A DNA stretch of 6,573 bases from Bacillota bacterium. Its GTDB lineage: Bacteria > Armatimonadota > Hebobacteria > Hebobacterales > Hebobacteraceae. Made by a program: the position numbers and the translations under genes. Where the stretch lies: positions 1 to 6,573 of the forward strand of contig JAUVSA010000121.1 of assembly GCA_030597345.1 (NCBI GenBank), written 5' to 3'. Positions 1 through 5,637 of this stretch are shown one piece after another; the first letter of the stretch is position 1, and the number at the start of each line of letters is the position of its first letter. The notes beneath the pieces were generated by a model. The model was not told the origin of the DNA and made no database searches. It worked only from the letters and a program-made list of their open reading frames with translations.

Positions 1-104
1 CCACTACCCCCATCGAGGTACGCCAGCCAAGTCACAAGCACGAGTGCCAAGCCGATGCCAAGGCCTGTGGATATGGCGCCCCTATGGAGCCAGATCCGCT
101 TCAT
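1..104 (-). CDS. N-terminal fragment of a membrane-anchored or secreted protein (runs off the window)
   Basis: This reading frame opens with ATG at 104-102 and stays open for 34 codons to the window edge. The visible peptide begins MKRIWLHRGAISTGLGIG, continues with a hydrophobic stretch (about residues 9-30, rich in Leu, Val, Ala and Gly), then reads YLDGGS. A short basic start, a helix-length hydrophobic core and a small polar exit make a typical signal peptide or signal anchor with the N-terminus inside. A purine-rich GGGAGAAG lies about 11 nt upstream (near 116-123), which is acceptable but slightly far. The gene has the same orientation as the zinc-ribbon gene and enolase. Only the N-terminus is present, so no family can be named. 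The start is inferred from the signal-like sequence and the lack of stops. Confidence 0.55.
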   Translation of the reverse strand, partial: MKRIWLHRGAISTGLGIGLALVLVTWLAYLDGGS

Positions 105-171
105 GCGAAGTGGCGCTTCTCCCTCTCTCTAAACATGTTCGCGATCAAGAATGAAGGGAGGCGAGTCCCTC

Positions 172-232
172 CCGTAGGGCACAAGCTTGCTTGTGCCATC
201 TTCTCTGGCAGGAGCAAGCTCCTGCCCTACGG
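172..232. repeat. Head-to-head REP-like palindromic pair (BIME-like)
   Basis: Two 24-nt units face each other across a 9-nt spacer. Unit 1 (174-197, plus) is GTAG followed by a 9-bp perfect stem, GGCACAAGC / GCTTGTGCC, with a 2-nt loop. Unit 2 (207-230, read on minus) is GTAG followed by GGCAGGAGC / GCTCCTGCC as the stem. The units are identical except at two adjacent stem positions on each side, CA/TG in one and GG/CC in the other, so pairing is kept. The outer ends, CCGTAGGG and CCCTACGG, also pair, giving a nested cruciform. A GTAG foot beside a hairpin, in inverted pairs, is the known form of REP elements mobilised by RAYT (REP-associated tyrosine transposase) enzymes. Membership in such a family is inferred, as no second copy or RAYT gene lies in the window. 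Confidence 0.65.
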
Positions 233-244
233 AGTCTATGCCTT

Positions 245-280
245 TTCTGATGTTCACCGCGACGATGTTTAGCATCAGAA
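245..280. repeat. 8-bp inverted repeat with 20-nt loop
   Basis: TTCTGATG at 245-252 pairs perfectly with CATCAGAA at 273-280. There is no U-tract on either side in the direction of the neighbouring genes. It lies 15 bp from the REP-like pair and could be its flank or a separate stem-loop. Its role is unknown and it may be chance. Confidence 0.3.
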
Positions 281-392
281 GTGCTACAGACGGCAGGCTC
301 TCGGGGCCGGGAAGGCGACGCTACCGGCTGTAGTCTATCTTATTGGTACCCGCGGCAGGGAGTGGACAAACGCCGGCGTCCGTGCGCGTGTC

Positions 393-626
393 TCAGGCAG
401 AGCCGCTGGGGGTGTAATTGCGGCAGTACGTGCTGTCGGAGGAGTACGTCGGGTAGTTCGCCTCGCCGGTGTCGATGGGCCGGTTGACCTCCTTGCAGAA
501 GGAGACCCGCACATCATACTTGACGCAGTCCACGCACCGGCGGAGAACAGTCCGACAGTCGGGACAGGTGGCCACCTTGTCGTCCACATCCTGCACCTTC
601 TTGCACTTCGGGCATGTGCTGTTCAC
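393..626 (-). CDS. Small cysteine-rich zinc-ribbon protein (hypothetical)
   Basis: This is a soluble protein of 77 residues with eight cysteines. The first four form a classic zinc ribbon: CPKC at residues 5-8 and CPDC at 21-24, separated by 12 residues. A second set (C31, C34, C44, C68) could bind another metal, ending in a YCRNY motif near the C-terminus. No signal peptide or membrane segment is seen. The GTG start at 626-624 is well supported: AGGAGG lies at 640-635 on the minus strand, 8 nt upstream. The stop is TGA. It lies 277 bp downstream of enolase on the same strand and could be co-transcribed or have its own promoter. I do not recognise the family. Zinc ribbons of this type mediate protein or nucleic-acid contacts, so no reaction can be assigned. 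The ribosome site and cysteine spacing make a real gene likely. Confidence 0.8.
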   Translation of the reverse strand: MNSTCPKCKKVQDVDDKVATCPDCRTVLRRCVDCVKYDVRVSFCKEVNRPIDTGEANYPTYSSDSTYCRNYTPSGSA

Positions 627-691
627 TCCGATCGCCTCCTCTACTCGGGCCTCCGCACGCGCAGCGGCTGGCCTGTAAGTTTGCCAGTTAC

Positions 692-735
692 GGAATCTCT
701 TGCATTAGGGTGATAGCCCGAATGCAGGAGATTCC
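692..735. repeat. Long imperfect palindrome between enolase and the zinc-ribbon gene
   Basis: The 19-nt arms at 692-710 and 717-735 match at 17 of 19 positions around a 6-nt loop (TGATAG). The left arm reads GGAATCTCTTGCATTAGGG. The mismatches are T700 with G727, which is a wobble pair if transcribed from the plus strand, and A707 with G720. A further short pairing, GCCA 683-686 with TGGC 736-739, continues the stem after a 5-nt bulge. Nearby, GCCTCCTGC occurs twice (746-754, 756-764), and each copy contains CTCCTGC, which could compete for the GCAGGAG at 724-730. No T-tract follows on either strand. It lies in the 3' region of enolase and upstream of the zinc-ribbon start. It may be a dispersed palindromic element or an mRNA-stabilising stem-loop. 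Confidence 0.6.
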
Positions 736-903
736 TGGCTATGACGCCTCCTGCAGCCTCCTGCGAGATCGAGCATGTCACTGTAATACAAGAGGCTCCT
801 TTAGTGCTCCTGATGCGGCTATGTATGCAGCCCTGCCACCGCGGGACAGCAGCTGCCCCTGGGCGCCGCAAACCCAGGCGGCGCGCGGTGCAGCGAGTTG
901 CCT

Positions 904-2184
904 CTACCTGAGATTGTAGAATACATCCGGGCCGCCGAACTGAGCAAATTTCCCCAGCTCCTCCTCGATCCGCAGCAGTTGGTTGTACTTCGCGACTCGG
1001 TCCGTGCGGGCCGGTGCGCCGGTCTTGATCTGCCCGGCGTTGGTGGCGACGGCGATATCTGCAATGGTGGCGTCTTCGGTCTCGCCCGAACGATGAGAGA
1101 CGACGGCAGTATAGCTGGCCCGCTTGGCCATTTCGATGGCTCCCAGAGTTTCGGTGAGGGTGCCGATCTGGTTCACCTTGATGAGGATAGAGTTGGCGAC
1201 CCCGATCTCAATGCCCTTGCGCAGGTACTCGGTGTTGGTGACGAAGAGGTCATCGCCGACAAGCTGGATGCGCCCCCCGAGCTTCTTGGTGAGAATGCCC
1301 CAGCCCTCCAAGTCGTCCTCGGCGCGTCCGTCTTCGATGGAGACGATGGGATACTTGTCCACGAGGGCGGCGTAGTAGTCCACCATTTCGCCGGGCGCGT
1401 AGACCTTGCCCTCCCCGTCCAGGTGATACTTGCCGTCCTTGAAGAACTCGCTGGCGGCGGGGTCGAGGGCGATAGCGGCATCCGTGCCCGGATTGTAGCC
1501 GGCGGCCTCGATGGCGTTCACGATGGCGCGAACAGCGGCCTCGTTGTGGGGCAAGTTAGGAGCGAATCCGCCCTCATCGCCGACAGTGGTGTTGAGGCCC
1601 TCGGAGGTGAGGACCGTCTTGAGCGCGTGGTAGATCTCCGTTCCGATTCGGAGGGCGTCGGAGAAGCGCTCAGCGCCGATAGGCATGACCATAAACTCTT
1701 GGAGGTCAACGTTGTTGTCGGCGTGCTCGCCGCCGTTAAGGATGTTCATCATCGGGATGGGGAGACGTCGGGCGCTGGTCCCGCCGAGATAGCGGTAGAC
1801 CGGGAGGCCGGTCCAGGCGGCGGCGGCCTTGGCTACGGCGAGAGAAACGCCGAGGATGGCGTTGGCGCCGAGCTTCGCCTTGTTGGGAGTGCCGTCGAGC
1901 TCGATCATTATCTGGTCGATCTCGGCTTGCTCGGTGACCTGGAGCCCGGTCACCTCGTTGGCGATCACGTCGTTGACGTTCTCGACGGCGCGCTGGACGC
2001 CCTTGCCGCCGTACCGCGCTGCATCCATGTCGCGCAGCTCGACCGCCTCTCGGGTTCCCGTGGAGGCGCCGGAGGGGACCGCGGCGCGCCCCATCCCGCC
2101 CTCCTCGAGGTAGACATCCACCTCTATCGTGGGATTGCCCCGGGAATCCAGTATCTCTCTTGCGATCACTTCCTCGATGAACAT
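904..2184 (-). CDS. eno: Enolase (phosphopyruvate hydratase)
   Basis: Enolase interconverts 2-phosphoglycerate and phosphoenolpyruvate in glycolysis and gluconeogenesis, in the cytoplasm, using magnesium. The 426-residue protein is full length for the bacterial family. The N-terminal capping domain (about 1-135) carries the SGASTG loop at 38-43 (catalytic-loop serine S41). The C-terminal barrel carries H154 in GGEHADNN, E163, E204 in DEGGF, and the three metal ligands D241, E284 (SIEDG) and D311. It also has K336 in the signature ILIKVNQIGTLTET (333-346), R365-S366 in HRSGETED, and K387 in IKTGAPARTDR. All residues needed for catalysis are present. The Gly after SIED, where E. coli has Pro, is a common variant. 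The ATG start has GGAGGAG at 2197-2191 (minus strand), 8 nt upstream, and the stop is TAG. The gene is divergent from secD. No clear minus-strand promoter was found. Confidence 0.98.
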   Translation of the reverse strand: MFIEEVIAREILDSRGNPTIEVDVYLEEGGMGRAAVPSGASTGTREAVELRDMDAARYGGKGVQRAVENVNDVIANEVTGLQVTEQAEIDQIMIELDGTPNKAKLGANAILGVSLAVAKAAAAWTGLPVYRYLGGTSARRLPIPMMNILNGGEHADNNVDLQEFMVMPIGAERFSDALRIGTEIYHALKTVLTSEGLNTTVGDEGGFAPNLPHNEAAVRAIVNAIEAAGYNPGTDAAIALDPAASEFFKDGKYHLDGEGKVYAPGEMVDYYAALVDKYPIVSIEDGRAEDDLEGWGILTKKLGGRIQLVGDDLFVTNTEYLRKGIEIGVANSILIKVNQIGTLTETLGAIEMAKRASYTAVVSHRSGETEDATIADIAVATNAGQIKTGAPARTDRVAKYNQLLRIEEELGKFAQFGGPDVFYNLR

Positions 2185-2213
2185 CGGTTGCTCCTCCGGG
2201 ATGCTGAAGAGAT

Positions 2214-2239
2214 GCCCGCGCGGCGGGCCCTGTGCCCGC
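2214..2239 (-). repeat. Overlapping alternative hairpins in the enolase leader
   Basis: GCGGGC at 2223-2228 can pair either with GCCCGC at 2214-2219 (3-nt loop) or with GCCCGC at 2234-2239 (5-nt loop), so the two 6-bp stems exclude each other. The block ends about 30 nt before the enolase start and about 17 nt before its ribosome site, so neither stem hides the ribosome site directly. It may be regulatory or simply GC-rich sequence. Confidence 0.3.
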
Positions 2240-2348
2240 TAGTTACGCCGAAGCTCGGGGACCTCCCTGCCACGCTTGTTCACTCTCACGACGACTTCGA
2301 GAGACCAGAATGAGGGAGCATGGGCAGCTAGCGCCGGGCGCGAGCGCG

Positions 2349-2378
2349 TTGACAGCCGAGCACTCGGAACGGTATAAT
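2349..2378 (+). promoter_or_regulatory. Near-consensus sigma-70 promoter for the secDF unit
   Basis: A perfect -35 hexamer TTGACA (2349-2354) and a perfect -10 hexamer TATAAT (2373-2378) are separated by 18 bp, one more than the optimum. Transcription would start near 2385, giving a leader of about 200 nt before the secD initiation region. The spacer holds a perfect 12-bp palindrome, CCGAG-CA-CTCGG (2356-2367), placed where a repressor or activator dimer could bind between the two hexamers. It is the best promoter match I see in the window and faces secD, secF and the CDF gene. Confidence 0.8.
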
Positions 2379-2488
2379 CCCAGGGCCCGAAGCGAATCGG
2401 CCTTCGGCGAGCGGGCGACGGCCCTCTACAGGAAGCTGGCCACGGGCTAGGCCCGGGCGAAGGCCCTACGACTTCGGCGACTTTTTTT

Positions 2489-2581
2489 GCGTGCCCCGCA
2501 GGTGCGCGAGGCGAGGGGCTTCGGCAGTAGAACTACCGAAGCAACGAAGCGCGCCCCGCAGGCGCGCGAGGCGAGAGGCTT
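2489..2581 (+). repeat. Tandem hairpin repeat, 60-nt period, in the secD leader
   Basis: Two 32-nt copies (2490-2521 and 2550-2581) differ at three positions only: 2492/2552, 2503/2563 and 2516/2576. Each forms a 7-bp stem with a CCGCA loop, at 2489-2507 and 2549-2567. The stem of copy 2 is all Watson-Crick (GCGCGCC / GGCGCGC), while copy 1 has two G-U wobbles at the variable positions. A third hairpin (2518-2542) lies between them. The 3' end of copy 2 supplies the GAGAGG ribosome site. Confidence 0.65.
2573..2578 (+). promoter_or_regulatory. Ribosome-binding site pointing to the ATG at 2587
   Basis: GAGAGG lies 8 nt before ATG 2587-2589. No comparable purine-rich site precedes the GTG at 2626. 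This favours 2587 as the ancestral secD start, which matters because a TGA follows seven codons later. Confidence 0.55.
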
Positions 2582-2586
2582 ACCGT

Positions 2587-2625
2587 ATGCAGGCCAGGAT
2601 GCGCTGGTGACTAATCGGAATTGTC
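2587..2625 (+). pseudogene. secD: Probable original 5' end of secD, interrupted by TGA
   Basis: From ATG 2587 the frame reads MQARMRW, then TGA at 2608-2610, then LIGIV and V at 2611-2625, running straight into the secD frame at 2626. Without the stop, the product would begin with a basic cytoplasmic stub followed by a hydrophobic helix (LIGIVVLVIVSLLG), exactly the N-terminus expected of SecD. A single substitution would create the stop, for example CGA (Arg) or TGG (Trp) to TGA. Recoding is unlikely because TGA ends secD itself. Sequence error, a strain-level nonsense mutation, or a tiny coupled upstream frame are the options. Confidence 0.6.
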
Positions 2626-4296
2626 GTGTTGGTGATCGTGTCCCTGCTCGGGGTGACTGAGCCGATCAAGCTGGAAGACCGGACCGATCCCAACACTGGG
2701 GAATCGGTGGCGCCGCTCAAGAAGGTGGGGCCGTTCCGCTTCTACAGGCCGTGGGTAGGGCTAACCTTGGGGCTCGATCTGCGAGGGGGGAGTCACCTCG
2801 TGCTGCAGGTGCAGCCGGAGGGGCTGTTCGAGTTCACCGCGCCTGAGCTGAGCCGCGCGCTGTCAGAGGAGCAGAAGACGGAGCTTTACACGGAGATCGT
2901 GGCGCTGCTTCCCAAGGACGCTATAGGGACGAAGAAGCGGGAGGTGGAGCTGAGAGAGCAGAGGATCGTGGTCCGGACTCGGGCCAAGGACGAGGAAGAG
3001 GTCGCTCGCCAGGCGGAAGTGATAGAGGGCCTGCTGCGGGAGCGATTCCCCGAGATCCAGGCGAAAGAGGCCAGGCTCTATCCGACCAAGCAGGAGATGG
3101 CCAGCACGCTGGCGGGCATCCATGACATCCTGGAGAACCGCGTCAACGCCTATGGGGTCACCGAGCCTTTGATTCAGCAGCAGCCGCCGGATCGACTGAT
3201 TGTCGAGCTGCCGGGCGTGAGGGATCCGGGGAAGGCGAAGGAACTGGTCAAGCAGACGGCCACGCTGGAGTTCAGGCATGTGCCGCGCAAGTACGCCTTT
3301 GGTGACCGAGACCCTGACACATCAACGGTGGCCGACCGGCGGGTCTTCACATTCTGGGATCAGAAGAACGAGGAGGTGCCGACTTCGCAGGTAATCGATG
3401 AGTCACCGGTCATCGTGACGGGACGGGGGTTGAAGCCGAACTCTGCCCGGGTGGAATCGATACCGGGGCAAGTGACGGCGGTGACGTTCAAGTTAGTGGG
3501 GGAGGCGGCGGACGATTTCGAGGATTTCACTCGGAAGAACGTGGAGCACTATCTGGCGGTGGTGCTGGACGGCGAGATAATCACCTGCCCGATAATAAAC
3601 GAGCCGATTCCCGGCGGGAACGTAATGATCTCGGGGGCATTTGACACTCCAGAGGGACTGGAAGAGGCGCGGAAACTGAAGATCCTGCTGAACGCAGGAG
3701 CGCTTCCGTTGGACCTGGAGTACATCGAAGAGCGGACAGTCAGCGCCCAGTTGGGGCAGGACGCGCTGATGAAGAGCCTGTGGGCGGGGCTGATCGGTCT
3801 GGGGGCGGTGATGGTGTTCATGGTGCTGTACTATCGACTGCTGGGTGGGCTGGCAGACATCGCGCTGGCGATATACTGCATCTTGCTGATGGGAGCGATG
3901 AAACTACTGGGTCAAGTGCTGACCTTGCCGGGCATTCTGGCGGTGATCCTGTCTATCGGCATGGCGGTAGACGCGAACATCATCATATTCGAGCGACTGA
4001 AGGAAGAGATTCGTACCGGCAAGACCATGCGGTCGGCGGTGGATGCCGCGTTCAAGCGCGCCTGGGCGGCGATTCTGGACTCGAACGTGTGCAGCATCGG
4101 TACCGGGATGGTGCTGTACTGGTTCGGCACCGGGCCGATCAAGGGATTCGCGGTAGCGCTGGTCATCGGGGTGCTGGTAAGTCTGTTCACGGCGGTGACG
4201 GTGACGCGGCTCTTTCTCAAGATAGTGATCCAGACCAATCTGGCGCGCAATATAAGGCTGTTCGGGGTCGCGCCCGGCGAGGTCGAGGGTGCCTGA
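2626..4296 (+). CDS. secD: Protein translocase subunit SecD
   Basis: SecD works with SecF at the SecYEG channel, using the proton gradient to help pull secreted proteins out of the membrane. From GTG 2626 the protein has 556 residues. The signature GLDLRGG is at 49-55. The large outer P1 region runs to about 375 and includes LENRVNAYGVTEP (169-181). The C-terminal membrane domain has five helices (roughly 382-403, 409-430, 434-456, 484-502, 507-530). The key proton-path aspartate is D449 in GMAVDANIIIFERLKEE (445-461), matching D519 of E. coli. The first membrane helix is cut short with this start: only LVIVSLLGV remains, without the positive residues normally before it. There is also no ribosome site before 2626. 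The likely intended start is 2587, giving 569 residues, blocked by TGA at 2608. The remainder is intact and well conserved. secF follows after 78 bp. Confidence 0.95.
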   Translation: MLVIVSLLGVTEPIKLEDRTDPNTGESVAPLKKVGPFRFYRPWVGLTLGLDLRGGSHLVLQVQPEGLFEFTAPELSRALSEEQKTELYTEIVALLPKDAIGTKKREVELREQRIVVRTRAKDEEEVARQAEVIEGLLRERFPEIQAKEARLYPTKQEMASTLAGIHDILENRVNAYGVTEPLIQQQPPDRLIVELPGVRDPGKAKELVKQTATLEFRHVPRKYAFGDRDPDTSTVADRRVFTFWDQKNEEVPTSQVIDESPVIVTGRGLKPNSARVESIPGQVTAVTFKLVGEAADDFEDFTRKNVEHYLAVVLDGEIITCPIINEPIPGGNVMISGAFDTPEGLEEARKLKILLNAGALPLDLEYIEERTVSAQLGQDALMKSLWAGLIGLGAVMVFMVLYYRLLGGLADIALAIYCILLMGAMKLLGQVLTLPGILAVILSIGMAVDANIIIFERLKEEIRTGKTMRSAVDAAFKRAWAAILDSNVCSIGTGMVLYWFGTGPIKGFAVALVIGVLVSLFTAVTVTRLFLKIVIQTNLARNIRLFGVAPGEVEGA

Positions 4297-4374
4297 GGTC
4301 GGGCCGATGGCAGTAAGTGCACGAGGGGCGGGCCGCGCAACGCGGGAGCCGAACGCAAACCCGGGAGAGAGATT

Positions 4375-5595
4375 GTGGTAGACCTGTTTCGTGAGCGCAA
4401 GTGGGATCTGGTGGGCTATCATAAGCTGTGGTTTGCGATTTCGCTGGCGGTGATTCTGACGGGCGCGTATCACTGGTCGAGTCGGGGGCTGAACTACGGG
4501 ATCGACTTCACGGGCGGGGGCCTGGTTAAGTACCAACTTGCGAAGCCAGTGGCGCCGGGCGAGGAGTCGGAGACGCTGGCGAAGGCGCGGGAGGCGATCG
4601 AGCAGGCGGGAGTGAACGCCCGGCTGCAAATCTCCGGCACGGCCACCCGGAAGGACCAACTGCTGGTACGTACCCGACTGGCGGTGGCTGCGGACGAAGC
4701 GAGCGACGTCTTAGACGAACAGAAGTCGAGAATGCTGAACTCGCTCGCGGCGGTGCTGCCGGGGATCGAAGAAGTTGAGAGCGAGCTGGTGACGCCGGTG
4801 GTCAGCAAGGAGCTGATCAAGAAAGCAGTCTGGGCGGTGGCGTGGGGGTGCCTGTTCATCCTGTTCTGGATTCGGATTCGCTATTTCGACTTCAAGTGGG
4901 CCGGGGCAGCGTTGGTTGCGCTGGTGCACGATGTGCTCATCTTGATTGGGGTGTTCGCGATCACACAGCGAGAGATCAACAGTCCGTTCGTGGCGGCGGC
5001 ACTGACGGTGGTGGGGTACTCGGTGCACGACACGATCGTGCTCTTCGATCGAATTCGGGAGAACCTGCGTCTGCGGAAGGGCAATACCTTTGCGGAGACG
5101 GCAAACATCTCTCTGCTGGAGACGATGGCGCGGTCGGTGAACACGGTGTTCACCGTGTTGCTGGTGCTGATGGCGCTGTACGTTCTGGGGGGCGCGTCGC
5201 TCCGGAACTTCACCTTCGCGCTGCTGGTGGGCATGACGGCCGGGGGCTACTCTTCGATCTTCACTGCGGCGCAGGTATTGGTGCTGCTGAAGAAGCGGGA
5301 AGAGCGGGCGGTTGCCCGACGCCGGGCCACAGCAGGGCGCCCTGCGCGAGCGGCACAGGGCCGCCGCGCGCCGGCAGCACAGCCGCGGGCTGTCCGCCCC
5401 GGGCCGACTGAGCAGGGGCAGGAGCCGTCAGCTGGAATGCCCTCCCCGGAACGGCCGGGGGAGGAGAGGCCAGCAGCAGAGGTGGAGGCATCTGCGGCAG
5501 CGGCAGCGGCCACACCGGACCAGAAGCGGGAGCGGCGGCCTCGGGATGCGCGCAGGAAGCTGAAAGCAGGTCGGAAGCGAAAGAAGCGATTCTAG
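4375..5595 (+). CDS. secF: Protein translocase subunit SecF with long basic C-terminal tail
   Basis: SecF pairs with SecD in proton-driven protein export. Residues 1-305 form the normal SecF core. There is a first helix at about 18-36, the signature GLNYGIDFTGG at 38-48, the outer P4-type domain to about 148, then five helices. RYFDFKWAGAALVALVHDVL is at 169-188, and TVVGYSVHDTIVLFDRIREN at 211-230, where D219 corresponds to E. coli D213. About 100 extra residues (306-406) follow. They are rich in Arg, Ala, Pro and Lys, include a run of seven alanines, and end in KLKAGRKRKKRF. This tail should be cytoplasmic and disordered, and its charge would suit binding to ribosomal RNA or acidic lipid, which is inference. 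The GTG start has GGGAGA at 4363-4368, 6 nt upstream. A small hairpin (CCGCG 4333-4337, CGCGG 4341-4345) lies in the gap after secD. The CDF gene starts 42 bp downstream. Confidence 0.97.
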   Translation: MVDLFRERKWDLVGYHKLWFAISLAVILTGAYHWSSRGLNYGIDFTGGGLVKYQLAKPVAPGEESETLAKAREAIEQAGVNARLQISGTATRKDQLLVRTRLAVAADEASDVLDEQKSRMLNSLAAVLPGIEEVESELVTPVVSKELIKKAVWAVAWGCLFILFWIRIRYFDFKWAGAALVALVHDVLILIGVFAITQREINSPFVAAALTVVGYSVHDTIVLFDRIRENLRLRKGNTFAETANISLLETMARSVNTVFTVLLVLMALYVLGGASLRNFTFALLVGMTAGGYSSIFTAAQVLVLLKKREERAVARRRATAGRPARAAQGRRAPAAQPRAVRPGPTEQGQEPSAGMPSPERPGEERPAAEVEASAAAAAATPDQKRERRPRDARRKLKAGRKRKKRF

Positions 5596-5637
5596 TCCGA
5601 CAGGGGCAGAGCACCTGCGCTGTCTAACGGTCCTGAG

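Larger units (their letters stand above)
105..392. other. Intergenic region with palindromic repeats
   Basis: No convincing gene is seen in this 288-bp stretch between the zinc-ribbon gene and the partial membrane protein gene. It holds a REP-like palindrome pair (172-232), a small hairpin just before it (GGGAGG at 156-161 with CCTCCC at 168-173), and an 8-bp inverted repeat at 245-280. A 6-bp inverted repeat (CTACAG 284-289, CTGTAG 328-333) flanks a GC-rich stretch. No T-tract follows any of these on the minus strand, so none is a clear intrinsic terminator for the zinc-ribbon gene. Small open frames here have no ribosome site or recognisable protein character. Confidence 0.6.
2379..2586 (+). 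promoter_or_regulatory. Long structured 5' leader of secD
   Basis: This covers the gene-free stretch between the promoter and the secD initiation region. The enolase leader and other sequence without clear signals fill 2185-2348. The leader is GC-rich and holds several possible stems. These include CCGAAG 2387-2392 with CTTCGG 2402-2407, CGGGC 2443-2447 with GCCCG 2451-2455, and GCTTCG 2518-2523 with CGAAGC 2537-2542, extended inside by GTAG/CTAC. There are short internal duplications: CTTCGGCGA at 2402-2410 and 2472-2480, and a 13-nt GGGCGA-type block at 2413-2425 and 2455-2467. A run of seven T lies at 2482-2488. A weak stem (CGAAG 2458-2462, CTTCG 2472-2476) precedes it by five nucleotides, so attenuation or a short RNA is possible but not shown. 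No known riboswitch core was recognised. Confidence 0.45.

Noticed and set aside
858..884. GC-rich hairpin after the enolase stop (GCGCCGC 863-869 with GCGGCGC 878-884)
   Set aside because: It has the position of a terminator, but no T-tract follows on the minus strand. An alternative CCTGGG/CCCAGG pairing competes with it.
898..2313. A 471-codon open frame on the plus strand, longer than enolase itself
   Set aside because: It lies antisense to a complete enolase with every catalytic residue in place. Its translation is Val/Gly/Asp/Leu-rich with no recognisable domain, as expected from the complement of GC-rich codons.
2232..2450. A 72-codon plus-strand frame across the divergent region
   Set aside because: It spans the strong promoter, has no ribosome site and resembles no protein.
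2385..2490. SRP RNA, riboswitch or tRNA in the secD leader
   Set aside because: The conserved GGAAGGAAGCAGCC-type SRP loop is absent. No cloverleaf and no known riboswitch core could be matched by eye.
2491..2610. A 39-residue Arg-rich frame starting at GTG 2491, in frame with secD, considered as an N-terminal extension or an arrest peptide like VemP or ApdP
   Set aside because: There is no ribosome site before 2491. The peptide has no hydrophobic secretion signal. The repeat differences preserve RNA pairing rather than amino acids. It also ends at the same TGA.
2608..2610. Genetic code change (TGA as Trp or Gly) or selenocysteine at the secD TGA
   Set aside because: TGA ends secD and the zinc-ribbon gene at natural C-termini, tryptophans use TGG, and SecD has no role for selenocysteine at this site.
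3904..4659. A 251-codon minus-strand open frame across the secD-secF junction
   Set aside because: It overlaps two well-conserved genes in antisense. The translation is Arg/Pro/His-rich with no domain character.
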